The notes: generated by a model from the letters alone, not told the origin. Positions 44,382-54,363 are shown, numbered from the stretch's first letter. The stretch: DNA of 64,000 nt from Solobacterium moorei (GCF_036323475.1 NZ_AP028934.1:496001-560000); one strand, 5' to 3'. Numbers and translations are program-made.

Positions 44382-46010
44382 ATGAAAGCAAAGAAAATAA
44401 CGGCAACTGGTTTAGCTGCAGCGATGAGTATGGCAGTGCTAGCGGGCTGTGGTCCAAAGTCAGAAGCTGCCACGACTACGACAGTAACAATTGCATTCGA
44501 TACTGATGTGAGTTCAATGGATAACTCAATTGCGACAGATGGTTCTTCCTTCTCGATGCAAATGATGGGCTTATCTGGACTTCTAGCATTGGATGAATCA
44601 GGAACACCTGTTCCAGACTTGGCAGAAAGTTATGATGTAAGTGATGATGGACTTACTTATACTTTCCATTTAAAGAAGGATGCACAGTGGTCTAATGGAA
44701 CACCAATCACAGCAAATGATGTTGTTTATAGTTGGCATCGTTTAGCGAGTCCTACACTTGCAAGTGAATATGCTTTCCTCTTAGATACGATGCATGTTGT
44801 CAATGCAAGTGATGTTATCGCGGGTAAAAAAGATGCTAAGGAGTTAGGCGTTAAGGCGACGGATGATCATACGGTAAAGGTAAGCTTATCTCTACCATGT
44901 AGTTTCTTGCCATCACTTATGGCGTTCCCACCTTTATTCCCATTGAATGAGGAATATGTAACATCGCAAGGTGATCAATATGCATTATCCCCAGAAAACA
45001 TGATTTACTCTGGACAATATGTTATGACAGACTGGAAACAGGGTAATGAATATACATTCGAAAAGAATGATAAGTATGTTAACGCAGATAAGGCGAAGGA
45101 TAAGGCTGATACGGTTGTCTTCAAGTTCATCCAGGATACACAGGCCGCAATGTTGTCATATCAGAATGGTGATATTGATGCGGTTAAACTACAGGGTGAA
45201 CAAGTAGATCAATACAGTTCTCAAGAAGGCTTTACAAATCGTTTACAAGGTTACCTATGGTTCCTATCCATCAACTTCAATAATCCAATCTTCCAAAATG
45301 CGAACTTACGTACAGCGTTAAGCTATGCCGTAAATCGTGAAGCGATTGCAAATGATGTGTTAAAAGATGGTTCTATCGCCGCTAGAGGTTTCGTTCCTTC
45401 AGAATTTGCGACAGGGCCAGATGGAAAGGACTATGTTGAAACTGCAGATACTTTAACAGAGTACAATCCTGATAAGGCAGCAGAATACTATAAGAAGGCC
45501 GTTGCGGAATTGGGCGGGGATGCTTCCTTTACATTATTATTCGAAGATACTGAAGCTTCTAAGTCAGTTGCGGAAAATCTACAAGCACAGCTACAAAAGA
45601 ATTGTCCGGGCTTAATTGTCACCTTAGATCAGAAGCCTAAGAAGACAAGATTACAATTAATGACTGCACATAACTATGAGGTTGCTTTGACACGTTGGGG
45701 GCCTGACTACTCAGATCCACAGACATTCATGGATTTAGTAACTACTACAAGTACTTACAACCATGGCTCTTACAGCAACGCTGCATATGATGCGCTTATT
45801 GTGAAAGCTGAAACAGGTGAAGATGCCGCAAATGCGGAAGCTCGTTGGAAGGATTTCCAAGAAGCTGAAAAGATTTTGGTACAACAGGACCATGGTGTTA
45901 TCCCAATCTATCAGAATGGTGGTGCGATGATGATCAATCCTAAGGTATCTGGTATTCGTTTCCATAGTGGCGGTGTTGATGATTATAGATGGATGGTTGT
46001 TTCAGAGTAA
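44382..46010 (+). CDS. oppA: Peptide ABC transporter substrate-binding lipoprotein
   Basis: 542 residues from ATG 44382 (AGGAGGG upstream). Lipoprotein signal with lipobox LAGC at ~20-23, then an SBP_bac_5 domain ([38 protein letters not shown]). Captures oligopeptides outside the cell and passes them to OppBC. First gene of oppABCDF; a hairpin follows it. Confidence 0.92.
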   Translation: MKAKKITATGLAAAMSMAVLAGCGPKSEAATTTTVTIAFDTDVSSMDNSIATDGSSFSMQMMGLSGLLALDESGTPVPDLAESYDVSDDGLTYTFHLKKDAQWSNGTPITANDVVYSWHRLASPTLASEYAFLLDTMHVVNASDVIAGKKDAKELGVKATDDHTVKVSLSLPCSFLPSLMAFPPLFPLNEEYVTSQGDQYALSPENMIYSGQYVMTDWKQGNEYTFEKNDKYVNADKAKDKADTVVFKFIQDTQAAMLSYQNGDIDAVKLQGEQVDQYSSQEGFTNRLQGYLWFLSINFNNPIFQNANLRTALSYAVNREAIANDVLKDGSIAARGFVPSEFATGPDGKDYVETADTLTEYNPDKAAEYYKKAVAELGGDASFTLLFEDTEASKSVAENLQAQLQKNCPGLIVTLDQKPKKTRLQLMTAHNYEVALTRWGPDYSDPQTFMDLVTTTSTYNHGSYSNAAYDALIVKAETGEDAANAEARWKDFQEAEKILVQQDHGVIPIYQNGGAMMINPKVSGIRFHSGGVDDYRWMVVSE

Positions 46011-46030
46011 TGTTTGTCAAATGACAATAT

Positions 46031-46052
46031 AGAGCGGTATAAACGCCGCTCT
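46031..46052 (+). terminator. Hairpin between oppA and oppB
   Basis: AGAGCGG/CCGCTCT stem with 8-base loop, followed by an AT-rich stretch without a true T-run. Probably a partial terminator or 3' stabiliser that raises oppA mRNA relative to oppB-F. Confidence 0.55.
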
Positions 46053-46088
46053 ATTCTATTATTACAATCTATAACGAAAGGAGTCTTC

Positions 46089-47024
46089 ATGTTTAAATAT
46101 ATTACAAAACGTGTTGTCATCAGTTTTTTGACATTACTTGCAATCTTACTTGTGCTGTTTCTAATGTTGGAATTGATGCCGGGATCACCTTTTAATGATG
46201 AAAAATTAACCGCTTCACAACTAGCGCTCTTAAATGAAAAATATGGATTAAATGATCCTGTGATTATACGTTTCTTCCGCTATGTTTTGAATATGTTCAA
46301 AGGTGATTTTGGCGTATCGTATGTAATTAATAAAAATAAATATGTATCAACTTTAATTAGTGATCCACTTTCCTTATCCATTCGTATCGGAGCAATGGCG
46401 ATGGTTGTTGGCTCGATTCTAGGACTTATTTTAGGAATTGCGGCCGCACTCAAACACAATACATGGGTTGATACGTTATGTTCGCTTATTTCCATTGTTG
46501 GAGTATCGGTTCCATCTTATGTATTCGCGTTAATATTGATGTACTATATCGGCTTTAAGCTTGGCTGGACACCGATTTTATACTCTGCCAAAAACGCTGG
46601 TTCATCCATGATATTACCAGTACTTGCGCTATCAATGTTTCCACTTGCAAATGTATCTCGTTTCGCAAGATCAGAGTTAATTGATGTCCTAGGATCTGAC
46701 TATATTCAGCTAGTACAAGCAAAAGGTGTAAAACAAACTGGTTTAATTCTTAACCATGCATTACGAAATGCATTGATTCCAATTGTTACAATCATGGGCC
46801 CATTATTAGTTAATCTTCTGACGGGTTCGATGGTTGTTGAAAAGGTATTTGGTATTCCGGGGATTGGTATGTTAATGGTGCAGTCAATTCAGAACAATGA
46901 TTATAACGTAGTAATTACATGTGCGTTTATCTATTCGGCAATGTATATCTTTGTAATGTTAATTGTTGATATTCTCTACGGTTTCATTGATCCACGTATT
47001 CGTGTGGCAAAGGAGGGTAATTAA
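46089..47024 (+). CDS. oppB: Peptide ABC transporter permease
   Basis: 311 residues from ATG 46089 (GAAAGGAG upstream). Six membrane helices, BPD_transp_1 permease with the EAA-type loop LIQLVQAKGVKQTGLILNHALRNALIP region near 215-240. Pairs with OppC. Confidence 0.92.
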   Translation: MFKYITKRVVISFLTLLAILLVLFLMLELMPGSPFNDEKLTASQLALLNEKYGLNDPVIIRFFRYVLNMFKGDFGVSYVINKNKYVSTLISDPLSLSIRIGAMAMVVGSILGLILGIAAALKHNTWVDTLCSLISIVGVSVPSYVFALILMYYIGFKLGWTPILYSAKNAGSSMILPVLALSMFPLANVSRFARSELIDVLGSDYIQLVQAKGVKQTGLILNHALRNALIPIVTIMGPLLVNLLTGSMVVEKVFGIPGIGMLMVQSIQNNDYNVVITCAFIYSAMYIFVMLIVDILYGFIDPRIRVAKEGN

Positions 47025-48065
47025 ATGGACATGATTAAAAACAAACCTTTTTTGACAGATGAAAAAGTTGATGATTTTACAGCGGAAGATTTTGTCTTCG
47101 TACATCGCAATGAAGAACTATTAGATGAAGCATATACTGCAACATCCTATGCAAAAGATGTATGGATGCATTTTAAAAAGAATAAGGGTGCTGTTCTTGG
47201 AGCCATCATTATCATTGTCATAATCCTACTCGCTATCATTGGACCAATGATTTCTGGATATAAGGGTGATGCAATCAACCTGGATGTACAAAGTTTACCA
47301 CCACGTATTCAAGGAATTTATAAACTGGGAATCTTTAGTGGTTATGAAAAAGGTGTTGATCAATACACAGCACACGGTGTATCACAAGCATTCTATTGGT
47401 TCGGTACAGATACCAATGGAAGAGACTTATTCACTCGTGTATGGGAAGGCACTAGAGTATCATTGATTATCGCATTAAGTGCAGTTGTAATCGATATTGT
47501 AATCGGAATGTCCTATGGATTAATCTCTGGTTACTTTGGTGGTAAGGTTGATATGGTCATGCAAAGATTCATGGAAATCTTAAATGGTATTCCAACCCTT
47601 GTAGTTGTTACACTATTGGGACTGGTACTTCCTCCAGGTATTACATCCATTGTCTTTGCATTAATGATTACGGGATGGATTGGTATGGCGCGTATCTCAA
47701 GAGCGGAAGTATTAAAGCTCAAAGAGTCTGAATTCATTCTTGCAAGTAGAACGTTGGGTGCGAAAAATTTCTCTATCATCTTTAAAGAGATTATGCCAAA
47801 TATTTTTGGACAGCTGATTGTTATGTCGATGTTCTCAATTCCAAACGCAATTTTTACAGAAGCCTTCTTATCCTTCGTTGGGTTAGGGATTCAGGCTCCT
47901 GATGCATCCTTGGGATCATTAATATCCGATGGATATAAATCACTTACTGTTCATCCACACATCATCATGTCTGCAATTGTTGTATTGGCATTACTTATGT
48001 TAAGTTTCAACCTCTTCGCGGATGGTATTCGCGATGCGTTTGATCCAAATCAAAAACAACGCTAG
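47025..48065 (+). CDS. oppC: Peptide ABC transporter permease
   Basis: 346 residues. N-terminal cytoplasmic extension (~50), first membrane helix at ~62-82, a large extracellular loop, then five helices with the EAA loop (FILASRTLGAKNFSIIFKEIMPN). OppC_N-type N-terminus. GGAGGGTAATTAA precedes the ATG, which follows the oppB stop directly. Confidence 0.92.
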   Translation: MDMIKNKPFLTDEKVDDFTAEDFVFVHRNEELLDEAYTATSYAKDVWMHFKKNKGAVLGAIIIIVIILLAIIGPMISGYKGDAINLDVQSLPPRIQGIYKLGIFSGYEKGVDQYTAHGVSQAFYWFGTDTNGRDLFTRVWEGTRVSLIIALSAVVIDIVIGMSYGLISGYFGGKVDMVMQRFMEILNGIPTLVVVTLLGLVLPPGITSIVFALMITGWIGMARISRAEVLKLKESEFILASRTLGAKNFSIIFKEIMPNIFGQLIVMSMFSIPNAIFTEAFLSFVGLGIQAPDASLGSLISDGYKSLTVHPHIIMSAIVVLALLMLSFNLFADGIRDAFDPNQKQR

Positions 48066-48077
48066 AAAGGAGTTTCC

Positions 48078-49166
48078 ATGTCAGCAAACAAAGATAAAGT
48101 ACTATCAATACGTGATCTGAATATTTCTTTTGAAACAGCTTCGGGTAGAGTGAAGGCTATTCGTGGTGTGCGTATGGATTTGTTCAAAGGTGAAACAATC
48201 GCTATCGTAGGTGAATCTGGTTCGGGTAAGTCGGTTACAGTGCGTGCCATCATGGGAATTCTAGCAGGGAATGGTAGGATTGATAGTGGACGTATTGAAT
48301 ATAGTTTTACAAATGAAAAGGGTGAACGTGAAACTGTGGATATGACAACACTATCGCAGAAAGAAATTCGTTACCGCTTTAGTGGAAAACATATTGCGAT
48401 GATATTCCAAGACCCTATGACATCACTTGATCCAACCATGCAGATAGGGAAGCAGATTATGGAGGGGATGATCATTCATGAAGGCATTTCCAAAGAAGAG
48501 GCGAAAAAGCGTGCAATCGATCTTTTGGCAGAAGTTGGAATTGAAAACCCTGAGAAAAGATTTAAAGAATATCCGCACCAGTTATCTGGTGGTATGCGTC
48601 AGCGTGTTGTGATTGCGATAGCACTTGCATGTAATCCAGATATTCTGATTTGTGATGAGCCTACTACAGCGCTTGATGTAACGATTCAGGCAAAGATTCT
48701 AGAAGTTATTAAAAAGCTTCAGGTAGAAAGAAATATCTCCGTTATCTTTATTACGCATGACTTAGGAGTAGTCGCAAAGGTTGCGGACTATGTCGATGTC
48801 ATGTATGCAGGTAGAATTATTGAAAAGGGTTCTATTGATGAAATCTTCTATGACCCTCGTCATCCATATACCTGGGGATTACTTGCGTCTATGCCAGATA
48901 CAGAAACAAATTCTGATCGATTATACGCAATTCCAGGAACTCCACCAGATTTATTAAAGCCAATTACGTATGATGCGTTTGCACCACGTAATGAATATGC
49001 ATTAGCAATTGACTATAAAGCAGAACCACCAATGTTTAATGTCGGTGGCCAACACCGTGTGGCTTCATGGTTATGTGATGAAAGAAGTCCACGCGCAGAG
49101 ATGCCAGCAATTCTAAAAGATAGAATTGAACGCATGAGAGAGGAGAGTGAAAAGTATGGCAGTTGA
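48078..49166 (+). CDS. oppD: Peptide ABC transporter ATPase
   Basis: 362 residues. Walker A GESGSGKS near 42, signature LSGGMRQR near 170, Walker B ILICDEP near 192, plus the C-terminal oligo_HPY extension. AAAGGAG upstream of the ATG. Overlaps oppF by 11 bases. Confidence 0.92.
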   Translation: MSANKDKVLSIRDLNISFETASGRVKAIRGVRMDLFKGETIAIVGESGSGKSVTVRAIMGILAGNGRIDSGRIEYSFTNEKGERETVDMTTLSQKEIRYRFSGKHIAMIFQDPMTSLDPTMQIGKQIMEGMIIHEGISKEEAKKRAIDLLAEVGIENPEKRFKEYPHQLSGGMRQRVVIAIALACNPDILICDEPTTALDVTIQAKILEVIKKLQVERNISVIFITHDLGVVAKVADYVDVMYAGRIIEKGSIDEIFYDPRHPYTWGLLASMPDTETNSDRLYAIPGTPPDLLKPITYDAFAPRNEYALAIDYKAEPPMFNVGGQHRVASWLCDERSPRAEMPAILKDRIERMREESEKYGS

Positions 49167-50091
49167 CTATAACGCAACACCATTATTGCATGTAGAAAAT
49201 TTAAAGCAGCACTTTCGTCTCTCTCGAAATTACACCACAAAAGCTGTCGATGGTATTAGCTTTGATATCTATGAAGGTGAAACCTATGGACTTGTAGGTG
49301 AATCTGGATCTGGTAAATCCACAACAGGGCGTGCAGTCATCCGTTTATATGATCCTACGGAGGGAAAGATTATCTTCAATGGTCATGATATCAGTAGAAA
49401 GCTTTCAAAGAAGGAAAATGATTATCTACGTAAGAACATGCAGATGATTTTCCAAGATCCGATGGCTTGCTTAAATCCACGTAAGAAAGTCAAAGAAATC
49501 ATTGCGCAAGGGTTGCGTATTCATCATGACTATAAGACAGAAGAAGAGTTAACAGAGCGTGTATATCAAATTTTAGAGAAGGTTGGTTTATCTCGTGAAC
49601 ATGCGACGCGTTATCCACAGCAGTTCTCAGGTGGGCAAAGACAGCGTATTGGTATTGCACGTGCGTTAATTATGAATCCAAAGCTTGTTATCGCAGATGA
49701 AGCTATCTCTGCTTTGGATGTATCTGTACAGGCACAGGTCGTTAACCTGATGCGAGACTTACAGCAAGAGCTTGGAATCACGTATCTATTTATCGCACAT
49801 GACCTTTCGATGGTGAAGTATATCTCTGATCGTATTGGAGTTATGCACCTAGGTCATATTGTAGAGACAGGTACAACAAATGAAATCTTTGATAATCCAA
49901 TTCATCCATATACAAAAGCACTCCTATCTGCGATTCCAAAAGCAAATCCAGTTGTAGAGAAAAAACGCATAGCACTTAGCTATGACAAGACAAAAGAAGA
50001 TGTTGATTACACAGTTGGAAGCTACCACAAGATTACTGATACACATACAGTACTTGCGACAGATGAAGAGTTTGCAAAGTGGACAAAATAA
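49156..50091 (+). CDS. oppF: Peptide ABC transporter ATPase
   Basis: 311 residues from ATG 49156 (GAGAGGAG upstream). Walker A GESGSGKS near 51, signature FSGGQRQR, Walker B LVIADEA (Ala in place of the usual Pro). C-terminal oligo_HPY extension. Last gene of the operon; a terminator follows. Confidence 0.92.
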   Translation: MAVDYNATPLLHVENLKQHFRLSRNYTTKAVDGISFDIYEGETYGLVGESGSGKSTTGRAVIRLYDPTEGKIIFNGHDISRKLSKKENDYLRKNMQMIFQDPMACLNPRKKVKEIIAQGLRIHHDYKTEEELTERVYQILEKVGLSREHATRYPQQFSGGQRQRIGIARALIMNPKLVIADEAISALDVSVQAQVVNLMRDLQQELGITYLFIAHDLSMVKYISDRIGVMHLGHIVETGTTNEIFDNPIHPYTKALLSAIPKANPVVEKKRIALSYDKTKEDVDYTVGSYHKITDTHTVLATDEEFAKWTK

Positions 50092-50099
50092 GTAACGTT

Positions 50100-50133
50100 A
50101 ACAAATGGCTACAATGTGGTCATTTGTTTTTTT
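50100..50133 (+). terminator. Terminator of the opp operon
   Basis: AACAAATGGCTAC pairs with GTGGTCATTTGTT (13 bp including G-U pairs) around AAT, followed by T6. It also rules out the earliest start codons of the next gene. Confidence 0.85.
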
Positions 50134-50166
50134 AGAAGAACAATTTATAATTCTTATGAGGAAATG

Positions 50167-52284
50167 ATGCGATTAAGAAATATCAACTACAAAGAGATTC
50201 GGTATGAACGTGAACAGTTGAAGATGCTAAGAAATCAACTCTTTTCGTTGCGTTTACAAGAAAGGAAAAACATTCAAAGTATTCATGATCGATGTCAATA
50301 TATCATCGTGGATAAAGTTGAGGGAGAGCTTCGACAAATTCCGATTACAGATCTTACAAAAACATTCGCAAGGCTTCCCTTACAGGCACTGCATGTAAAT
50401 CACATTATAACGATGTATGATTTGTTGAAATATAATCGTAGACAACTAGAAGCGTTGGATGGAATAGGTGATGAAACTGCAGATAAACTTATGCTGGCAC
50501 TGCATCGCAGTACTGCAGCAATCAAAAGTCAGATTCACTATCGCATAGATCTAGAACATCTAAGTGATAGAGATCAAGAAATCATGCAAGAAATCTATTT
50601 CTATCTACATACCAAAGAAAACTTTGCAAAGTTAAATACAATCTATCAAGAAACAGAGCGTGGAATTCAAGAAGCTTATGATAACAGTGGGTTGATTCAA
50701 AACTTTTTTGGTTGGATCTTTAGTGATAGAAAAAAGAAACAGAAATTTTTAAAAGCTGTAGAAGATGTAAAATACTTTAATCAATCTGTTTACGCAGAGA
50801 TAATTAAGCAATTTTATGATGATTGTATTGTGCTAAAAGATGTAGATTTTGAAACGATATTACAGGATTATAAAGAGAATGCGATTCAATACTATACTGT
50901 GATTGAAAAACTTGCGGATATTGAAATCAAAGATGATGTCGACGAAGATATTGATGTTTCGCTGTTGCAAAAGATACAAGCAACACCGTTGTTACTAGAA
51001 TCATTTCATACTGAGTTACGTCATTATCAAGAGTTTGGAGCTAAGTATATTCTGCATCAGAAAAGAGTATTACTGGGAGATGAGATGGGACTTGGTAAAA
51101 CCATTCAAGCAATTGCGGCAATGAATCATCTATATCATAAAGGTCATCGTTATTTCTTTGTGATATGTCCAGCTAGTTTATTATTGAATTGGAAACGTGA
51201 AGTTGAAAAACTAACAGACATGCAAGCATATATATTGCATGGGGATAGTTTTGGTGATTATGCAGTTTGGGAGAGCAACGGTGGTATTGCAATCATCAAT
51301 TATGAAGGATTAGATAAGATCATCTTTGATAAGGATTTTTCGCTTGATATGGTAGTCGTGGATGAAGCGCACTTTGTTAAAAATAAAGATGCACAACGTA
51401 CTCGTCACACGATACGAATCATTGAACAAGCAGAATACGCTCTATATATGACAGGTACAGCCATTGAAAACAATGTTGATGAAATGTGTTACCTAATTGA
51501 GTGCTTGAATCCGTCAATTGCAAATGAAATTAAAGGGATGAAATATCTAGCGAAAGCAGAACTATTTCGCAAGAAGATTGCGCCAGTGTACTTACGTCGT
51601 AAGCGTGCAGATGTACTTATGGAGCTTCCAGAACTAACGATTTACGATGAATGGTGCATGATGAATGAGGAGGAAATCAACTCTTACCGTAAAGCAGTTG
51701 AATCTGAAAACTTTATGGCAATGCGTAGAGTATCCTGGAATTCACTCAATTCCACAAAAGCAGAACGAATGACAGAGCTTTGTTTACAGGCACTCAGTGA
51801 AGGAAGAAAAGTTATTGTATTCTCTTACTTTCTAGATACGCTGTCTTTCGTTTCAGATCTATTATTAGGCAAAGCTTTGCCGGTGATTAGTGGTAAATTA
51901 TCACTGGAGAAACGACAAGATATTCTACGCCAGTTTGATGAACCTATTGCGCGGGTATTACCAATACAAATTCATGCGGGTGGGATTGGTTTAAACATTC
52001 AGACTGCAGAGATTGTAATTCTTTGTGAACCACAATTAAAACCTTCGGATGAGATGCAAGCAATCTCACGTGTCTATCGTATGGGGCAGGTCAATCATGT
52101 ATTTGTATACCGATTATTATCAGCTGATACGATAGATGAAACACTGGTAAAACGATTACATGAAAAACAAAATATCTTCGATCAATTTGCAGATGAATCT
52201 GAGATTTCAGAGCAATTAGAACAGTTTGAAGAAGCAGACATTCAAGTACTTATTCAAAGTGAAAGAAAAAAGTTGAATCACTAG
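50167..52284 (+). CDS. SNF2-family DEAD/DEAH-type helicase
   Basis: 706 residues from ATG 50167 (ATG 50164 is adjacent; the GAGGAA site is close to both). N-terminal ~270 residues: a coiled coil, then a helix-hairpin-helix-like segment (LEALDGIGDETADKLMLAL) and another helical region. The SNF2 core has GDEMGLGKT near 308, VVVDEAH near 396, TGTAIENN, and a C-terminal helicase half (PIQIHAGGIGLNIQTA, QAISRVYRMGQ). A DNA translocase of unknown role, not the classical RapA or HepA. Stands alone between opp and the cysK leader. Confidence 0.82.
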   Translation: MRLRNINYKEIRYEREQLKMLRNQLFSLRLQERKNIQSIHDRCQYIIVDKVEGELRQIPITDLTKTFARLPLQALHVNHIITMYDLLKYNRRQLEALDGIGDETADKLMLALHRSTAAIKSQIHYRIDLEHLSDRDQEIMQEIYFYLHTKENFAKLNTIYQETERGIQEAYDNSGLIQNFFGWIFSDRKKKQKFLKAVEDVKYFNQSVYAEIIKQFYDDCIVLKDVDFETILQDYKENAIQYYTVIEKLADIEIKDDVDEDIDVSLLQKIQATPLLLESFHTELRHYQEFGAKYILHQKRVLLGDEMGLGKTIQAIAAMNHLYHKGHRYFFVICPASLLLNWKREVEKLTDMQAYILHGDSFGDYAVWESNGGIAIINYEGLDKIIFDKDFSLDMVVVDEAHFVKNKDAQRTRHTIRIIEQAEYALYMTGTAIENNVDEMCYLIECLNPSIANEIKGMKYLAKAELFRKKIAPVYLRRKRADVLMELPELTIYDEWCMMNEEEINSYRKAVESENFMAMRRVSWNSLNSTKAERMTELCLQALSEGRKVIVFSYFLDTLSFVSDLLLGKALPVISGKLSLEKRQDILRQFDEPIARVLPIQIHAGGIGLNIQTAEIVILCEPQLKPSDEMQAISRVYRMGQVNHVFVYRLLSADTIDETLVKRLHEKQNIFDQFADESEISEQLEQFEEADIQVLIQSERKKLNH

Positions 52285-52286
52285 AG

Positions 52287-52315
52287 TAGACAAATAAAAC
52301 TGATAGTACTATGAT
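52287..52315 (+). promoter_or_regulatory. Promoter of the cysK-cysE operon
   Basis: -35 TAGACA (52287-52292), 17-base spacer, -10 TATGAT (52310-52315). The transcript would start near 52322, giving a ~240-base leader before cysK. Confidence 0.7.
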
Positions 52316-52354
52316 GATTTCCGTAATCAGAACGGTGAACAGGAGGAAACGGGC

Positions 52355-52444
52355 ATGAACAAACAAATGGTGAATCAAATGTGTTGCTGTTGTAATTTAA
52401 ACAATGTCCGGATGAATGCTGTTACTGCGTCGGGGCTGCTTTAA
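52355..52444 (+). CDS. Cys-rich leader peptide of the cysK operon
   Basis: 29 residues, beginning MNKQMVNQMCCCCNLNN, with an excellent AGGAGG site 9 bases before the ATG. Codons 10-13 are TGT TGC TGT TGT: four consecutive Cys in a low-Cys proteome, directly upstream of cysteine synthase. The peptide has no other apparent function. Ribosome stalling at these codons when Cys-tRNA is scarce would leave the segment 52404-52413 free to pair with the 5' arm of the terminator downstream. Confidence 0.75.
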   Translation: MNKQMVNQMCCCCNLNNVRMNAVTASGLL

Positions 52445-52496
52445 TTTACAATTATTGCAGTGATTCGCAAGTGCAATCGTAGATAAATCTGGGCAT
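52404..52496 (+). promoter_or_regulatory. Antiterminator pairing of the cysK leader
   Basis: ATGTCCGGAT (52404-52413, inside the leader ORF, 22 bases after the first Cys codon) pairs over 10 bp (two G-U) with ATCTGGGCAT (52487-52496), the 5' arm of the terminator. It closely mimics the terminator 3' arm ATGCTCGGAT. A smaller hairpin (TTGCA/TGCAA) lies between. Confidence 0.65.
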
Positions 52497-52524
52497 ATGA
52501 ATGCATGCTCGGATTTTTGTTTTT
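52487..52524 (+). terminator. Terminator of the cysK leader
   Basis: ATCTGGGCAT (52487-52496) and ATGCTCGGAT (52505-52514) pair over 10 bp (two G-U) around an 8-base loop, followed by TTTTTGTTTTT. It ends ~40 bases before the cysK start. Confidence 0.8.
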
Positions 52525-52564
52525 ACCGCTTGTCTATATTACATGAGAAAAAGAGGAAAATACT

Positions 52565-53497
52565 ATGTCAAATATCAAAAAATCAACAACTGAATTAATT
52601 GGTCATACACCATTATTAGAACTTACACATTATGAAAAGGACCTTGGCTTAAAAACGCGCCTTGTAGCAAAGGTTGAATATTTTAACTTAACAGGTTCTG
52701 TCAAAGACAGAATTGCATATCAGATGATTGTAGATGCAGAAGAAGCTGGTTTATTAAAGCCAGGTGCTACAATTATTGAACCAACATCTGGTAACACAGG
52801 TATCGGTTTAGCTGCAGTTGGCACAGCAAAGGGTTATCGTGTTATTCTAGTAATGCCAGAAACAATGTCCGTTGAACGTCGTAAGATGGTAAAGGGCTAT
52901 GGTGCTGAAGTTGTATTAACAGAAGGTGCTAAAGGTATGAAGGGTGCGATTGCCACGGCTGAAGAACTTGCGGCGGGTATTGAGAATTCCTTTATTCCAC
53001 AGCAATTTGAAAATATGTCAAACCGCAAAGCACATTTCTTAACAACAGGACCAGAAATCTGGGAAGATACAGATGGTGAGGTTGATATCTTCGTTTCCGC
53101 TATCGGAACAGGAGGAACAATCACTGGTACAGGTAAGTACCTAAAGGAAAAGAATCCGAATGTGAAGGTAATTGGTGTTGAACCTGCAACAAGTGCTGTA
53201 TTAACAGGTGGTAAACCAGGTTCTCATAAGATTCAAGGCATCGGCACAGGCTTCATTCCTACAACATTAGATACAGATATCTATGATGAAGTTATCCGTG
53301 TTACAGATGAAGAAGCTTTCGCAACAGGTGCTGAAATCGGCAGAAAGGAAGGAATATTAGTTGGTATTTCTTCGGGTTCAGCAATATACGCTGCACTTGA
53401 AGTAGCGAAGAGAGAAGAGAATGCAGGTAAGTTGATTGTTGTATTACTACCTGACTCAGGTGATCGCTATTTATCAACTGCATTATTCGCAGAATAA
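52565..53497 (+). CDS. cysK: Cysteine synthase (O-acetylserine sulfhydrylase)
   Basis: 310 residues. PLP Lys in NLTGSVKDR near 45, PTSGNTGIG phosphate/substrate loop near 74, GTGGTITGTGKYL near 180, SSGSA near 268. Makes cysteine from O-acetylserine and sulfide. GAGAAAAAGAGGAA precedes the ATG. Forms an operon with cysE one base downstream, controlled by the Cys-codon leader. Confidence 0.95.
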   Translation: MSNIKKSTTELIGHTPLLELTHYEKDLGLKTRLVAKVEYFNLTGSVKDRIAYQMIVDAEEAGLLKPGATIIEPTSGNTGIGLAAVGTAKGYRVILVMPETMSVERRKMVKGYGAEVVLTEGAKGMKGAIATAEELAAGIENSFIPQQFENMSNRKAHFLTTGPEIWEDTDGEVDIFVSAIGTGGTITGTGKYLKEKNPNVKVIGVEPATSAVLTGGKPGSHKIQGIGTGFIPTTLDTDIYDEVIRVTDEEAFATGAEIGRKEGILVGISSGSAIYAALEVAKREENAGKLIVVLLPDSGDRYLSTALFAE

Positions 53498-53498
53498 A

Positions 53499-54317
53499 AT
53501 GGAAAATTACGAAACATTACTCAAAGAACTAAATGATATTACTGATGAAGATATAGTATTAAAAATGCGTATTCCTGATCGTACAAATATCATAACGATA
53601 TTAAAGCAGGTACAAGCAGTTATTTTGCCAGATTACTATCATGCTGGAATGTTAAACCAGCAACAAGCGATAAACTATTTATCAGAAGGCTTACAGAAGG
53701 AGATTCAGGCTTCTCTGCAATTTAAGGGTGCAGATTGTTCCATATGTGGACATCTCAGAGATATGTTCTTGCAGGAACTACCTGCAATCAAACGCTCTGT
53801 CTTAACAGATATCCAAGCAATCTACGATGGTGATCCAGCGGCGAAATCGAAACCGGAAGTTGTCATTGCATATCCTGGTTTCTACGCTATCTTTATCTAT
53901 CGTATCGCGCATGTGTTATATGACTTGGGTGTTCCATATATCCCACGTCTAATGGCAGAATATGCACATGAAAAGACGGGAATTGATATTAATCCTGGTG
54001 CGACGATTGGCGATTACTTCTGCATTGACCACGGTACTGGTGTTGTTATTGGTGAAACAGCAGTGCTTGGTCACCATGTGAAGTTATATCAGGGTGTTAC
54101 GCTTGGTGCGAAGAGTTTCAAGGTCAATGAGAATGGCGAGCTTGTAAAGGGTATAAAACGTCATCCAAATATTGGCAATAACGTTGTTATCTATGCCAAC
54201 GCTACAGTTCTTGGTGGTGATACCATAATTGGAGATGGTTGTGTGATTGGAGCGAGTGTATGGATTACAAAATCTGTAGATGCTGGCACAACTGTATACT
54301 TTAATCCAAATAAATAA
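53499..54317 (+). CDS. cysE: Serine O-acetyltransferase (EpsC-type)
   Basis: 272 residues from ATG 53499 (TAA-A-ATG after cysK, so coupled). Helical N-terminal part with a CSICG pair near 87, then the left-handed beta-helix (IDINPGATIGDYFCIDHGTGVVIGETAVLG, LYQGVTLGAKSF, NNVVIYANATVLGG). Acetylates serine with acetyl-CoA, the first step of cysteine synthesis. The long N-terminus matches EpsC rather than short CysE enzymes. Confidence 0.92.
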   Translation: MENYETLLKELNDITDEDIVLKMRIPDRTNIITILKQVQAVILPDYYHAGMLNQQQAINYLSEGLQKEIQASLQFKGADCSICGHLRDMFLQELPAIKRSVLTDIQAIYDGDPAAKSKPEVVIAYPGFYAIFIYRIAHVLYDLGVPYIPRLMAEYAHEKTGIDINPGATIGDYFCIDHGTGVVIGETAVLGHHVKLYQGVTLGAKSFKVNENGELVKGIKRHPNIGNNVVIYANATVLGGDTIIGDGCVIGASVWITKSVDAGTTVYFNPNK

Positions 54318-54320
54318 GCA

Positions 54321-54350
54321 TAAGGAGTACTCCAAAGGGAGTACCTTTTT
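54321..54350 (+). terminator. Terminator of cysK-cysE
   Basis: GTACTCC/GGAGTAC stem around AAAG, followed by CTTTTT. The -10 of the next gene follows directly. Confidence 0.75.
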
Positions 54351-54351
54351 G

Positions 54352-54357
54352 TATAAT
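54352..54357 (+). promoter_or_regulatory. -10 element just before the MATE gene
   Basis: TATAAT at 54352-54357, 6 bases before the ATG at 54364. No Shine-Dalgarno sequence fits between them and no good -35 is visible (ACTCCA at 17 bases). Confidence 0.45.
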
Positions 54358-54363
54358 AGGTGT

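Noticed and set aside
52316-52564. T-box or SAM riboswitch in front of cysK
   Set aside because: No T-box consensus (AGGGTGGAACCGCG-like) or S-box core is present; the leader ORF with Cys codons explains the terminator better.
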